Source of the DNA: Syntrophorhabdales bacterium
Lineage (GTDB): Bacteria; Desulfobacterota; Syntrophorhabdia; Syntrophorhabdales; WCHB1-27
Assembly (NCBI GenBank): GCA_035541455.1
Contig: DATKNH010000129.1
Location: 1 to 45,160 of the forward strand
Length of the DNA: 45,160 bases
Reading direction: 5' to 3'
Part shown: positions 38,320-45,160 of the stretch, piece by piece
Numbering within the stretch: position 1 is the stretch's first letter
How the letters are laid out: each line of letters begins with the position of its first letter
The notes under the pieces: generated by a model
Seen by the model: the letters and a program-made list of their open reading frames with translations, nothing else
What the model was told of the DNA's origin: nothing
Database searches by the model: none
Program-made: the position numbers and the translations under genes

Positions 38320-40539
38320 ATGAGCTCGCAATTCAAGATCATCGGAACACGCCAACCGAAGATAGACGCATTCGAGCGGGTAACCGCCCGGGCAAAATAT
38401 GCTTCAGATTTTTACCTACCTCGCATGCTTTATTGTAAAGTACTCCGAAGTCCATATCCTCATGCACGCATCGTGAGCATAGATACCTCCAAGGCATCTG
38501 CCTTGCCGGGTGTGGCATTGGTGCTCACACACAAGGAGATGCCGGAGTACGTGTGGCACATCGGAATGCCACTCCTCACAGATGTGGCGCGATTCGTGGG
38601 TGACGATATAGCGGTAGTGGCCGCAAAGGATGAGGAGACGGCCACCGAGGCGCTTGATCTCATCAAGGTGGAATACCAGAAGCTTCCCTTTGTACTCGAC
38701 CCTGAAGAGGCGCTGAAGCCGAACGCGCCCAAACTTTACCCTGATGGGAACTTGATAGGAGGAAAACCTGCGGTAGTGAGCAGGGGGGATGTCGAAAAGG
38801 GTTTTACCGAGGCTGATCTCGTTTACGAAGCCACCTACCGGACCAACATGTTGCAGCATGCAACCAGGGAACCGCGCGTCTGCGTCGCAGTATGGGAAGC
38901 CGGCAAGCTTACACTCTGGGATTCTACGCAGTACTCTTTTGATGTACAGCGGGGTGTAGCAAAGGCCCTGAATATGCCTATGAGCAAAGTCCGTGTGGTC
39001 TGCGATTTTATGGGAGGCGGCTTCGGCGACAGATCAGGGCCGGAGCGTTACAACGTGCTCGCGGCACTGGTTGCCCGGAAGACAGGCCGTCCTGCAAGAA
39101 TAGAATTCGACAGGGAGGAAAATTTTACGGCAGGCCACCACCGTTATCCGGTGATTCTCTCCTTGAAATATGGTGTGAAGAGGGACGGCACTCTTACTGC
39201 CTTGCAGGCGAAAGCCATTGCCGACATGGGAGCGTATGCTCACTTTCAGGGGGCAGGAGGCACGATGGAAGTTATCATGTCCACCTACCGGTGCCCCAAT
39301 ATGAAGGGCGAGAGCTATTCTGTGACGACCAACAAGCCTGAAGGCGGCTTTATGCGGTGCGTGGGCCATCCGCAGGGCACGTTCCCTCAAGAGATCCACA
39401 TGGATATCATTGCAGAGAAACTGGGAATGGACCCGGTTGAGTTAAGGTTGAAAAACTACGCGCGCCTGGAGGACGGTGACCAGTTCAGAAAAATTCCTTT
39501 CAGCAGTAATGGCATGGAAGAGTGCATCAAGCGGGGCGCCGAGACATTCAAGTGGAATGAGCGTTGGAAGAAACCCGTGTCGAGCGCAGGCCCTGTAAAG
39601 AGTGGTATCGGCATGGCTATCCATGCCTGCCGCCACGGGGCAATCGCCCCCGGCTGGCCGAGTTCCGGTATGGTCCGCGTCAACAGCGACGGGACCATCA
39701 ACGTATTTACGGGTACATCAGACATAGGCGGCGGACAAAAGGGAACAATGGCCATGATTGCGGCAGAGGAGTTAGGCGTGCCGCTGAAAAATGTCTTCGT
39801 CACTGCGACAGATACTGATGTGACCACAGACACGTTCGGCACTACCGGGAGCCGCCAGACGATCACAGGCGGAACCGGCACAAGGCTGGCTGCGGCCGAT
39901 GCGAAAAATCAGCTGCTCGATATTGCAGCGGCCGAGCTTAAGACGGACAAGAAGAATCTGGTTATAAGCGAAGGCACGGTTTATGCGCGCGGTTCCGAAA
40001 AAGGTGTCCCGCTGGATCAGATTGCAGCCAAGGCACCTGGACCAATAATGGGAAGAGGCGTCGGTATAGCTCCCACGAACATGATTTTTCACTCGTTTGC
40101 AGCGCACTTTGCCGAGGTGGAGGTCGACACAAGGACGGGCGCGGTGAAAGTGCTGAAACTCGTGGCAGTGCATGATCTGGGGAGAGCGATTAACGCGATG
40201 GCCACAGAAAACCAGATCGAGGGAGGTGCAATCCAGGGCATGGGCTTTGCGCTGGCCGAGGAACAGATTACTGACAGGGCCACAGGAATCTGCATCAACC
40301 CCAGCTACCTTGATTACAAGGTACTTACCATCAAGGATTTCCCGGAGATAACCCCCGTGATCGTTGAATCGGTCGACCCCTTTGGCCCCTTCGGGGCCAG
40401 GGGAGTTGGTGAACCGCCTTACAGTGTGCCGGCACCTGCCATAACGAACGCGATCTACAACGCGATAGGTGTGCGTTTTTCAGAGATCCCTCTTACTAAG
40501 GGTGTGGTGCTTGCGAGCCTTAAAAAAGCGAAGAGCTAG
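38320..40539 (+). CDS. Molybdopterin-binding subunit of a xanthine-dehydrogenase-family enzyme (set 3)
   Basis: The 739-residue protein is a close paralog of the set 1 large subunit: FKIIGTRQPKIDAFERVTARAKY at the start, the FMGGGFGDRSG motif, DIGGGQKGTMAMIAAEELGVP and the catalytic Glu698 in GVGEPPYSVPAPAITNA. It would sit in the periplasm, carried there by the Tat signal of the small subunit. The combination of this subunit with a Tat small subunit and an Fe-S FAD subunit resembles the PaoABC aldehyde oxidoreductase, so aromatic aldehydes are a reasonable guess for the substrate; this is inference. Confidence 0.92.
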   Translation: MSSQFKIIGTRQPKIDAFERVTARAKYASDFYLPRMLYCKVLRSPYPHARIVSIDTSKASALPGVALVLTHKEMPEYVWHIGMPLLTDVARFVGDDIAVVAAKDEETATEALDLIKVEYQKLPFVLDPEEALKPNAPKLYPDGNLIGGKPAVVSRGDVEKGFTEADLVYEATYRTNMLQHATREPRVCVAVWEAGKLTLWDSTQYSFDVQRGVAKALNMPMSKVRVVCDFMGGGFGDRSGPERYNVLAALVARKTGRPARIEFDREENFTAGHHRYPVILSLKYGVKRDGTLTALQAKAIADMGAYAHFQGAGGTMEVIMSTYRCPNMKGESYSVTTNKPEGGFMRCVGHPQGTFPQEIHMDIIAEKLGMDPVELRLKNYARLEDGDQFRKIPFSSNGMEECIKRGAETFKWNERWKKPVSSAGPVKSGIGMAIHACRHGAIAPGWPSSGMVRVNSDGTINVFTGTSDIGGGQKGTMAMIAAEELGVPLKNVFVTATDTDVTTDTFGTTGSRQTITGGTGTRLAAADAKNQLLDIAAAELKTDKKNLVISEGTVYARGSEKGVPLDQIAAKAPGPIMGRGVGIAPTNMIFHSFAAHFAEVEVDTRTGAVKVLKLVAVHDLGRAINAMATENQIEGGAIQGMGFALAEEQITDRATGICINPSYLDYKVLTIKDFPEITPVIVESVDPFGPFGARGVGEPPYSVPAPAITNAIYNAIGVRFSEIPLTKGVVLASLKKAKS

Positions 40540-40553
40540 AGGAGGAGAGAACG

Positions 40554-41543
40554 ATGAAACCATTCGACTATTATAAGGCCACCACGGTCCAACAGGCTGT
40601 GGATCTCCTTGCAAAATATCAGGACAAGGCCGCTATTCTGGCGGGGGGAAGCGATCTCCTTGGCCTAATGAAAGACCGTATAGAAGGCCCGAAGATGAAG
40701 CTGCCTCAGCACGTGGTCGACATCAAAGGGATCAAAGACCTGGCCATTATCAGAGAGCAGAAGACGAGCTTGAGGATTGGTGCTGCTGTTACGATCACCA
40801 GTATCATTTCGTCCGAGGTAGTCGCGGCAAAGTACCCGCTTCTCGTGCAGGCAGCAAAACAGGTGGCCGTGCCGCAAATCAGGAATGTTGGAACTCTGGG
40901 AGGTAACCTCTGCCAGCGTCCCCGCTGCTGGTACTTCCGCGGGAAGCTTTTCACAGAATGCCTGCGCAAGGGGGGCGGAAACTGCTATGCCCACGACGGA
41001 GAGAACCAGTACCACGCTATCATTGGAGGCGATATCTGCGCCATGGTTTACCCCTCGGATATGGCCCCTGCATTGATCGCGCTGGATGCGAAAGCCGAAA
41101 TAGCCGGTCCGAAGGGCTCACGTACTGTTCCGTTGGAAAAATTCTACGTGTCCCCGGAAAAAGTGATAGTCCGAGAGAATGTGCTTGCTCCTCAAGAGAT
41201 GCTGGTCGCTGTTGAAATCCCTGCATCGTCGCAGGGAAGAAAAGGAGTTTTTCTTAAGCTAAAGGAAAGGCAGGCCTTTGATTTTGCAATCGTCAGCGTT
41301 GCCGTGTCGCTCGCGTCGAAAGGCACGATACTATCTGATGCCCGCATAGCCTTCGGAGGCGTTGCACCATTCCCGCTCAGAAGTGCAAAAGCTGAAGCCG
41401 CCCTGAAAGGCAAGGAATTGAAAGGCGCCGTTTCCGCCGCGTGCGCCGTCTGTGTGGACGGTGCACAGCCTATGAGCAAGAATGGCTACAAGGTTGACGC
41501 GGCTAAAGGGGTCCTGGAGCAAGCGCTCACATCTCTGGCGTGA
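40554..41543 (+). CDS. FAD subunit of the set 3 molybdoenzyme, with extra Fe-S cysteines
   Basis: The 329-residue protein has the FAD loop ILAGGSDLLGLMKD near residues 28-41, TLGGNLCQRPRCWYFRG near 114-130 and five cysteines (120, 125, 136, 144, 162) where some members of this family bind an extra [4Fe-4S] cluster. The PSDMAPALIALDAKAEI segment follows, as in the family. It passes electrons from the [2Fe-2S] subunit to an acceptor. It begins 14 bp after the large subunit. It is the complete version of the gene that is truncated in set 1. Confidence 0.93.
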   Translation: MKPFDYYKATTVQQAVDLLAKYQDKAAILAGGSDLLGLMKDRIEGPKMKLPQHVVDIKGIKDLAIIREQKTSLRIGAAVTITSIISSEVVAAKYPLLVQAAKQVAVPQIRNVGTLGGNLCQRPRCWYFRGKLFTECLRKGGGNCYAHDGENQYHAIIGGDICAMVYPSDMAPALIALDAKAEIAGPKGSRTVPLEKFYVSPEKVIVRENVLAPQEMLVAVEIPASSQGRKGVFLKLKERQAFDFAIVSVAVSLASKGTILSDARIAFGGVAPFPLRSAKAEAALKGKELKGAVSAACAVCVDGAQPMSKNGYKVDAAKGVLEQALTSLA

Positions 41544-41547
41544 ATTT

Positions 41548-41931
41548 TTAGCGCAGCACTTGGTTCAGAGTAACTTGAAGCCGGTCCCTCAGAACCGGTT
41601 TGATGAGCGTGGCCCTTACTCCACTTGCGCGGACCTCTTCAAGTGTGATCAGGTGCCCCTGCCCGGTCATCAGAATAACGGCTATATCATCTTTCACGCG
41701 GAGCATTTGAGCTGCAAGCTGAGTTCCAAGCAAATCGGGCATCATCTGATCCACAATCACCGCGTCGAATCTTTCCGGAGCCCGGGAAAAAAGATTGAGT
41801 GCCTTCACAGGGTGAGTACAAACAACCGAAAGACAGCCGATACGGCGCAGCATGTGCCTGACCATTTCGGCGACCATCTCGTCGTCATCCACGACCAATA
41901 TTCTGTGTTTGCCTAATCCCCGTTTGCCCAT
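41548..41931 (-). CDS. Stand-alone response regulator receiver protein
   Basis: The 127-residue protein is a receiver domain alone: the acidic pocket VVDDDE (Asp15-Asp17), the phospho-acceptor Asp61 in IVDQMMPD, Thr89 and Lys111 in LIKPV. There is no DNA-binding or enzymatic output, as in CheY or Spo0F type proteins. The ATG at 41929-41931 lacks a good ribosome site. It converges on the FAD-subunit gene with only 4 bp between stop codons and lies 45 bp after the hydrolase gene. No partner kinase is near, though a sensor without kinase lies at 20483. Confidence 0.88.
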   Translation of the reverse strand: MGKRGLGKHRILVVDDDEMVAEMVRHMLRRIGCLSVVCTHPVKALNLFSRAPERFDAVIVDQMMPDLLGTQLAAQMLRVKDDIAVILMTGQGHLITLEEVRASGVRATLIKPVLRDRLQVTLNQVLR

Positions 41932-41976
41932 TACCAGTTGAACATAAGTCTTTCAAGGTCCTGATGCAAGAGTTTT

Positions 41977-42774
41977 TTATTCGGTTGAACCTTTAAAGGC
42001 TTTAAGCCATGCGACGATTTCCTCTGCTGCGACATTAGGGGTATTCATATGGTTGCTGTCGACAACGACGTATTTGTTGTTCTGGTTGGGGGGCGCTTTT
42101 TCAAAGGCATACGATGGGCCCGACTGGTACATAGGGTCCTGCGTGCCGACCACCCACAGAAGGGCGGTCCCCGGCTTAAGGGCTGCCGCATTGGTAGGCA
42201 TTACGGCGGGCCCCTGCGGGTCAGTGTAGCTGAGATAAATTTTTGCAGTGACTTTTCTGGTCTCCCTCTTCCCCTGGTTGTAATCATCAAAGATCCCGAT
42301 CTTATCACCATTGCCTTCGCTCACCATCTTACGCGCGGTTTCCACGCTCCCACCCACACTTGATGCGTATCTCTTCGCTTCCGGCGCGTGGCCGGGTGCG
42401 ACTGCCACTATCCCATCGACTTGCACTTTTGTGCCATAGTAGAGCGCCACGTTAGCGCCCAGACTATGTCCTGCGATAAAGATACGCTTGGCCCCTTTGC
42501 TCCTGATTTCTGCGATGGCTCTGTCGATTTCGGAAACCGTGTCCTCGTATGCTTTATCGAAGCCGCGGTACCTGGAGTAGGGCATCTCCGGCACCGTGAC
42601 AATGAAACCGTTTTTCTTAAGAGCATCTGCCAGTCCCGAAAGCAGGCTCGGGATACCGTCCTTTCCGTGCAGGAGAACGATACCCGTCTTTGTCTCGTCT
42701 GCAGCACCGGTTGAGGAAAGCACCAACAGAACAAGAAAGAACGCGCAAACTGTCCTTTTGACCATGTTCATCAT
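41977..42774 (-). CDS. Exported alpha/beta hydrolase
   Basis: The 265-residue protein has a signal peptide (hydrophobic core about residues 8-22, cleavage near GAA), an IVLLHGKDG oxyanion segment near residues 32-40, the nucleophile elbow GHSLG (Ser104) and a late acid and His (VVDSNHMNTP near the end). It is probably an esterase or lipase-like hydrolase. The ATG at 42772-42774 follows AAGGAG; a longer frame extending to 42996 has no ribosome site and would bury the signal peptide. Substrate unknown. Confidence 0.82.
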   Translation of the reverse strand: MMNMVKRTVCAFFLVLLVLSSTGAADETKTGIVLLHGKDGIPSLLSGLADALKKNGFIVTVPEMPYSRYRGFDKAYEDTVSEIDRAIAEIRSKGAKRIFIAGHSLGANVALYYGTKVQVDGIVAVAPGHAPEAKRYASSVGGSVETARKMVSEGNGDKIGIFDDYNQGKRETRKVTAKIYLSYTDPQGPAVMPTNAAALKPGTALLWVVGTQDPMYQSGPSYAFEKAPPNQNNKYVVVDSNHMNTPNVAAEEIVAWLKAFKGSTE

Positions 42775-42899
42775 GTGTGACTCCTTATGCCGGTTGATGA
42801 GCATTCCAGCATTACGATGATCAGTTACCTTAATTGTAGCACCGGTAGACTGCTTGTCGACAGATTTGGTAGCGGAGATAGTACGGTCACAGAAAAAAC

Positions 42900-42927
42900 T
42901 TGACAGGGCTAGACCCCGTAGAATAAT
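42900..42927 (+). promoter_or_regulatory. Promoter of the EntE-like ligase gene
   Basis: TTGACA (42900-42905), 16 bp and AATAAT (42922-42927) form a strong promoter 107 bp before the ATG at 43034. The leader contains a 7-bp inverted repeat, AGTGGAA (42960-42966) with TTCCACT (42998-43004). Confidence 0.65.
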
Positions 42928-43033
42928 TTCTTTAGGGATTATGCCCTGCAAATAACACGAGTGGAATGCATACTGCGTCATTACTGAGCCCCGCACGTTC
43001 CACTAAAAAAGCACATTGAATAAGGAGGACACC

Positions 43034-44680
43034 ATGGCTGTTGAAGGATTTGAACCGTATAAAGCAGAAGATGCCGAGAAATACAATCGACTGAGGTGGT
43101 GGCAAGGCCTCACCTGGGGGGATATGTTCGACAAGGCAACTGATATCTACCCGTGGAAAGAAGCGCTGGTTGATGACACGACTCGCTTTACCTACAAAGA
43201 GCTGCGGGAAAAAACGGACAGGGCTGCAATAGGCTTTATGCAGTTGGGCATCAAGTCTCAGGACTTCGTGCTGATGCAGCTCCCTAACTGGACCGAATTT
43301 GTTATTTCATTTTTTGCTTTGCAGAAGATCGGTGCTATCACTGTGTTGCTCATTTCGCGTCACGGGCTTTCGGAGGTCAACTACCTTGCCAGCCTCACGA
43401 ACCCGACTGCATGGATCGTACCTGACAATTACAAGAATATTGACTTCCTCTCGCTCATTAAAGGGGTAACGGATGCAACAAAGAGCCTGCGCCACGTGAT
43501 AACCGCAAGATCCGCAGACAAAAGCCGGTTTGTGACACTTGAAAGCCTCATTGAATCGGCGCAATTGACGCCATCAAACCTGCAGGCCCTTGATGAGAGG
43601 CGGCCTGATCCTATGGAAGTCTCCATGATCCTGCCCACCGGTGGTACGACCGGGCTTCCTAAAGCGGTGCCCCGGACACACAACGACTACATCACCTATG
43701 TTGAATATCACGCGAAGAGATGGGAGGTCACCAGCAATGATACGCTGCTGACTGTTGCGCCGGTGAGCCACAGCCAGGGGATGCACGTCGGGCTGGGGGG
43801 AAGTTTTTTTAACTACGGGAAGTACGTATTAGCCGATTCCACCGATCCTGCTGACATCTGCACGGTGATTCAGAGGGAGAAAGTCACTGCTTTTCCAACA
43901 GTGCCGGCAATTGCCCAGAGAATAGTGAATCTGGAGAATTTGAAACAGTACGACCTGAGTTCACTCAAAAAGATTTACTGTGGAGGCGCGCCCAGTACTC
44001 CTGAACTTGTCAAGGCAGTATACGAAAAGCTCAACTGTAAATTCGTGAATGCCTTTGGTTCATCCGAGGGAATGAGCTCCATGACACGCCTTGGTGATGA
44101 CATTGACACAATCTGTACCACAGTGGGCAGGCCGGATTGCCCCTACACCAAAGCGAAAGTTATTGATCAGTACGAGAATGAGCTGCCCGCCAATAAAGAA
44201 GGAGAGATCGTCTACAAGGGCCCCACAATTTTTACCGGTTACCTGAAATCAGCCGAAGAGAATAAGAAGAATTTTACCAAGGACGGTTTCTTCAAGACCG
44301 GCGATTTGGCCAGGATAGACGAAACCGGCATCATAAGGATCACGGGCAGGATCAAAGACACCATACTGCGGGGCGGAGAGACCATCAGTGCAGGCGGCAT
44401 TGAGCGGCTGATACGGACTCATGCTGCCGTGGCCGATGTCGCAGTGATCGGCATGCCGGATAAGGCTCTGGGTGAGAGAATATGCGCATACGTTCAACTT
44501 AAGCCGGGTGCAAAAATCGAGTTTGAGGAGTTGAAGACGCATCTCAAGAGCGTGGGCGCGTCAGTGCTCCAGATGCCGGAACGCATGGAGATAATCGACA
44601 GCATTCCGCTGACGAATCTCAATAAGGCGGATAAGAAGGCGCTGAAGGAGGACATAAAGAAGAAGCTAGGTACGGCGTAG
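43034..44680 (+). CDS. AMP-forming acyl/aryl ligase, EntE/DhbE-like
   Basis: The 548-residue protein starts EGFEPYKAEDAEKYNRLRWW, the form of 2,3-dihydroxybenzoate-AMP ligases and their relatives, and has the ATP loop LPTGGTTGLPK (about 200-210), a YCGGAPSTPELVK segment, the KTGDLARIDETG hinge and a C-terminal NKADKKALKED with the catalytic Lys. It would activate an aromatic or similar carboxylic acid as AMP ester, then probably as CoA thioester. No siderophore genes are near, so an aryl-CoA ligase is more likely than EntE proper. The ATG at 43034 follows AAGGAGG. Confidence 0.87.
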   Translation: MAVEGFEPYKAEDAEKYNRLRWWQGLTWGDMFDKATDIYPWKEALVDDTTRFTYKELREKTDRAAIGFMQLGIKSQDFVLMQLPNWTEFVISFFALQKIGAITVLLISRHGLSEVNYLASLTNPTAWIVPDNYKNIDFLSLIKGVTDATKSLRHVITARSADKSRFVTLESLIESAQLTPSNLQALDERRPDPMEVSMILPTGGTTGLPKAVPRTHNDYITYVEYHAKRWEVTSNDTLLTVAPVSHSQGMHVGLGGSFFNYGKYVLADSTDPADICTVIQREKVTAFPTVPAIAQRIVNLENLKQYDLSSLKKIYCGGAPSTPELVKAVYEKLNCKFVNAFGSSEGMSSMTRLGDDIDTICTTVGRPDCPYTKAKVIDQYENELPANKEGEIVYKGPTIFTGYLKSAEENKKNFTKDGFFKTGDLARIDETGIIRITGRIKDTILRGGETISAGGIERLIRTHAAVADVAVIGMPDKALGERICAYVQLKPGAKIEFEELKTHLKSVGASVLQMPERMEIIDSIPLTNLNKADKKALKEDIKKKLGTA

Positions 44681-44778
44681 ACCAACTTACCTTCAAGTGC
44701 ATGCATTCTTTGCCTGCGCCGCGAAGAGTGGGACACTTTAACAAAAGCCGTGGCGTTTCCGGAAGAGAGAATTTCTTC

Positions 44779-44807
44779 TTGACGCTTTCATTGTATGTGC
44801 TTAACAT
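44779..44807 (+). promoter_or_regulatory. Promoter of the outer-membrane protein gene
   Basis: TTGACG (44779-44784), a 17-bp spacer and TAACAT (44802-44807) lie about 125 bp before the GTG at 44932, leaving a long 5' leader. Confidence 0.6.
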
Positions 44808-44820
44808 TATAAAGGCACGG

Positions 44821-44900
44821 GTACCAGCTCGGGACGGGGGACTTACTGAACCAAAGCTCCATAAACGGACGAACCGCTGACAAAGTCTCGTTACTGGTAC
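44821..44900 (+). promoter_or_regulatory. Structured 5' leader, candidate cis-regulatory RNA
   Basis: GUACCAG (44821-44827) pairs with CUGGUAC (44894-44900) and, past a 2/3-nt internal loop, CGGGAC (44830-44835) pairs with GUCUCG (44885-44890), enclosing about 49 nt with a further CGG-ACGAA-CCG hairpin. It ends 18 bp before the ribosome site AGGAGG (44919-44924). It matches no riboswitch class I recognise. Confidence 0.45.
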
Positions 44901-44931
44901 GAAACAAAAATGTTGTACAGGAGGTGTAGCT

Positions 44932-45160
44932 GTGAAGAAAACTCTTATGTTGAGTCTGGCTTTATGTATTGTCTTCTGCGCCACATTGGCCTTCGCTGCC
45001 CAGCCCCTCGGCGGGCCTGTGGACGCGGAGCAGGGCAAGTGGGCGGCATCGGTCGGTTATTTCTATTCCCAGGACCGGTGGAGCTCGAGCACGATCAGCG
45101 GGGATTTTGACCCCAAGGTCAAGACGTACTCGTACTTCGGGCAGCTCGCTTACGGTATCG
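44932..45160 (+). CDS. Putative outer-membrane beta-barrel protein, 5' part only
   Basis: The visible 76 residues start at a GTG (44932-44934) with AGGAGG 7 bp upstream. A signal peptide (KKTLMLSLALCIVFCATLAFA) is followed by GKWAASVGYFYSQDRW and TYSYFGQLAYG, alternating aromatic strands like those of outer-membrane barrels. The gene runs off the window end, so its family cannot be fixed. It is the only gene here with a long structured leader. Confidence 0.65.
   Translation, partial: MKKTLMLSLALCIVFCATLAFAAQPLGGPVDAEQGKWAASVGYFYSQDRWSSSTISGDFDPKVKTYSYFGQLAYGI

Noticed and set aside
44821-44900. Cyclic di-GMP (GEMM) riboswitch
   Set aside because: The conserved GEMM core segments could not be found by eye; only a generic structured leader is claimed.
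1-45160. CRISPR arrays, insertion sequences, tRNA or rRNA genes
   Set aside because: No regularly spaced repeats, transposase-like product or tRNA/rRNA signature was found on either strand.

Overview
The window looks like chromosomal DNA of an anaerobic, aromatic-degrading bacterium of the deltaproteobacterial / Syntrophorhabdus type. This is inferred from gene content only: TctC and TRAP carboxylate transport, several molybdenum hydroxylases of the xanthine dehydrogenase (XDH) family including a 4-hydroxybenzoyl-CoA-reductase-like set, two aryl-CoA-type ligases, Tat-exported Fe-S oxidoreductases and selenoproteins. No rRNA, tRNA, CRISPR array or transposase was found.

Layout. (1) 1-6232, minus strand: a tripartite tricarboxylate transporter block (tctB and three close tctC paralogs) with an embedded selenoprotein cassette of the glycine/sarcosine/betaine reductase type. 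The cassette holds the C-terminal relic of a grdB-like gene, a thioredoxin whose first active-site Cys is an in-frame UGA, grdC, and grdA with its UGA at the Cys-x-x-Sec position. Both selenoprotein genes look truncated or absent if UGA is read as stop. (2) 6418-9713: an MFS exporter that seems to be leaderless, then a flavoprotein/ferredoxin pair. (3) 9818-17998, minus strand: a complete aromatic amino acid operon in reaction order (aroF, aroB, aroD, an aroE-aroK fusion, aroA, aroC, pheA, tyrA). It is preceded by a consensus promoter, a 25-residue leader peptide with seven aromatic residues in eight, and mutually exclusive hairpins ending in a terminator: a transcription attenuator. (4) 18148-22141, plus strand: a Tat-exported Fe-S aldo/keto reductase, a DUF6599-like protein, a sensor without an output domain and small proteins.

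(5) 22395-25420, plus: a Tat-exported XDH-family enzyme whose FAD-subunit gene is cut off after about 36 codons. (6) 25437-26570, minus: a metallophosphoesterase. (7) 26672-34853, minus: an operon hcrB-hcrC-hcrA-dctQ-dctM-dctP-CoA ligase, which reads as uptake, CoA activation and reductive dehydroxylation of an aromatic acid such as 4-hydroxybenzoate. (8) 34854-35271: a gene-free stretch with inverted repeats and a dense array of hairpins. (9) 35272-37419, minus: a fourth tctC and an M24-fold protein that seems to lack the usual metal ligands. (10) 37672-41543, plus: a second, intact Tat-exported XDH-family enzyme. (11) 41548-45160: a lone receiver-domain protein, an alpha/beta hydrolase, an EntE-like acyl/aryl ligase, and the start of an outer-membrane protein behind a structured 5' leader.

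The genes fit a life on low-energy aromatic or carboxylate substrates: many high-affinity binding proteins bring acids in, ligases make CoA thioesters, molybdenum enzymes reduce or oxidise them, and aromatic amino acids are made from one attenuated operon. The most unusual element is the selenoprotein cassette inside a Tct transporter operon. All assignments are from reading the sequence and family knowledge; no database search was run.
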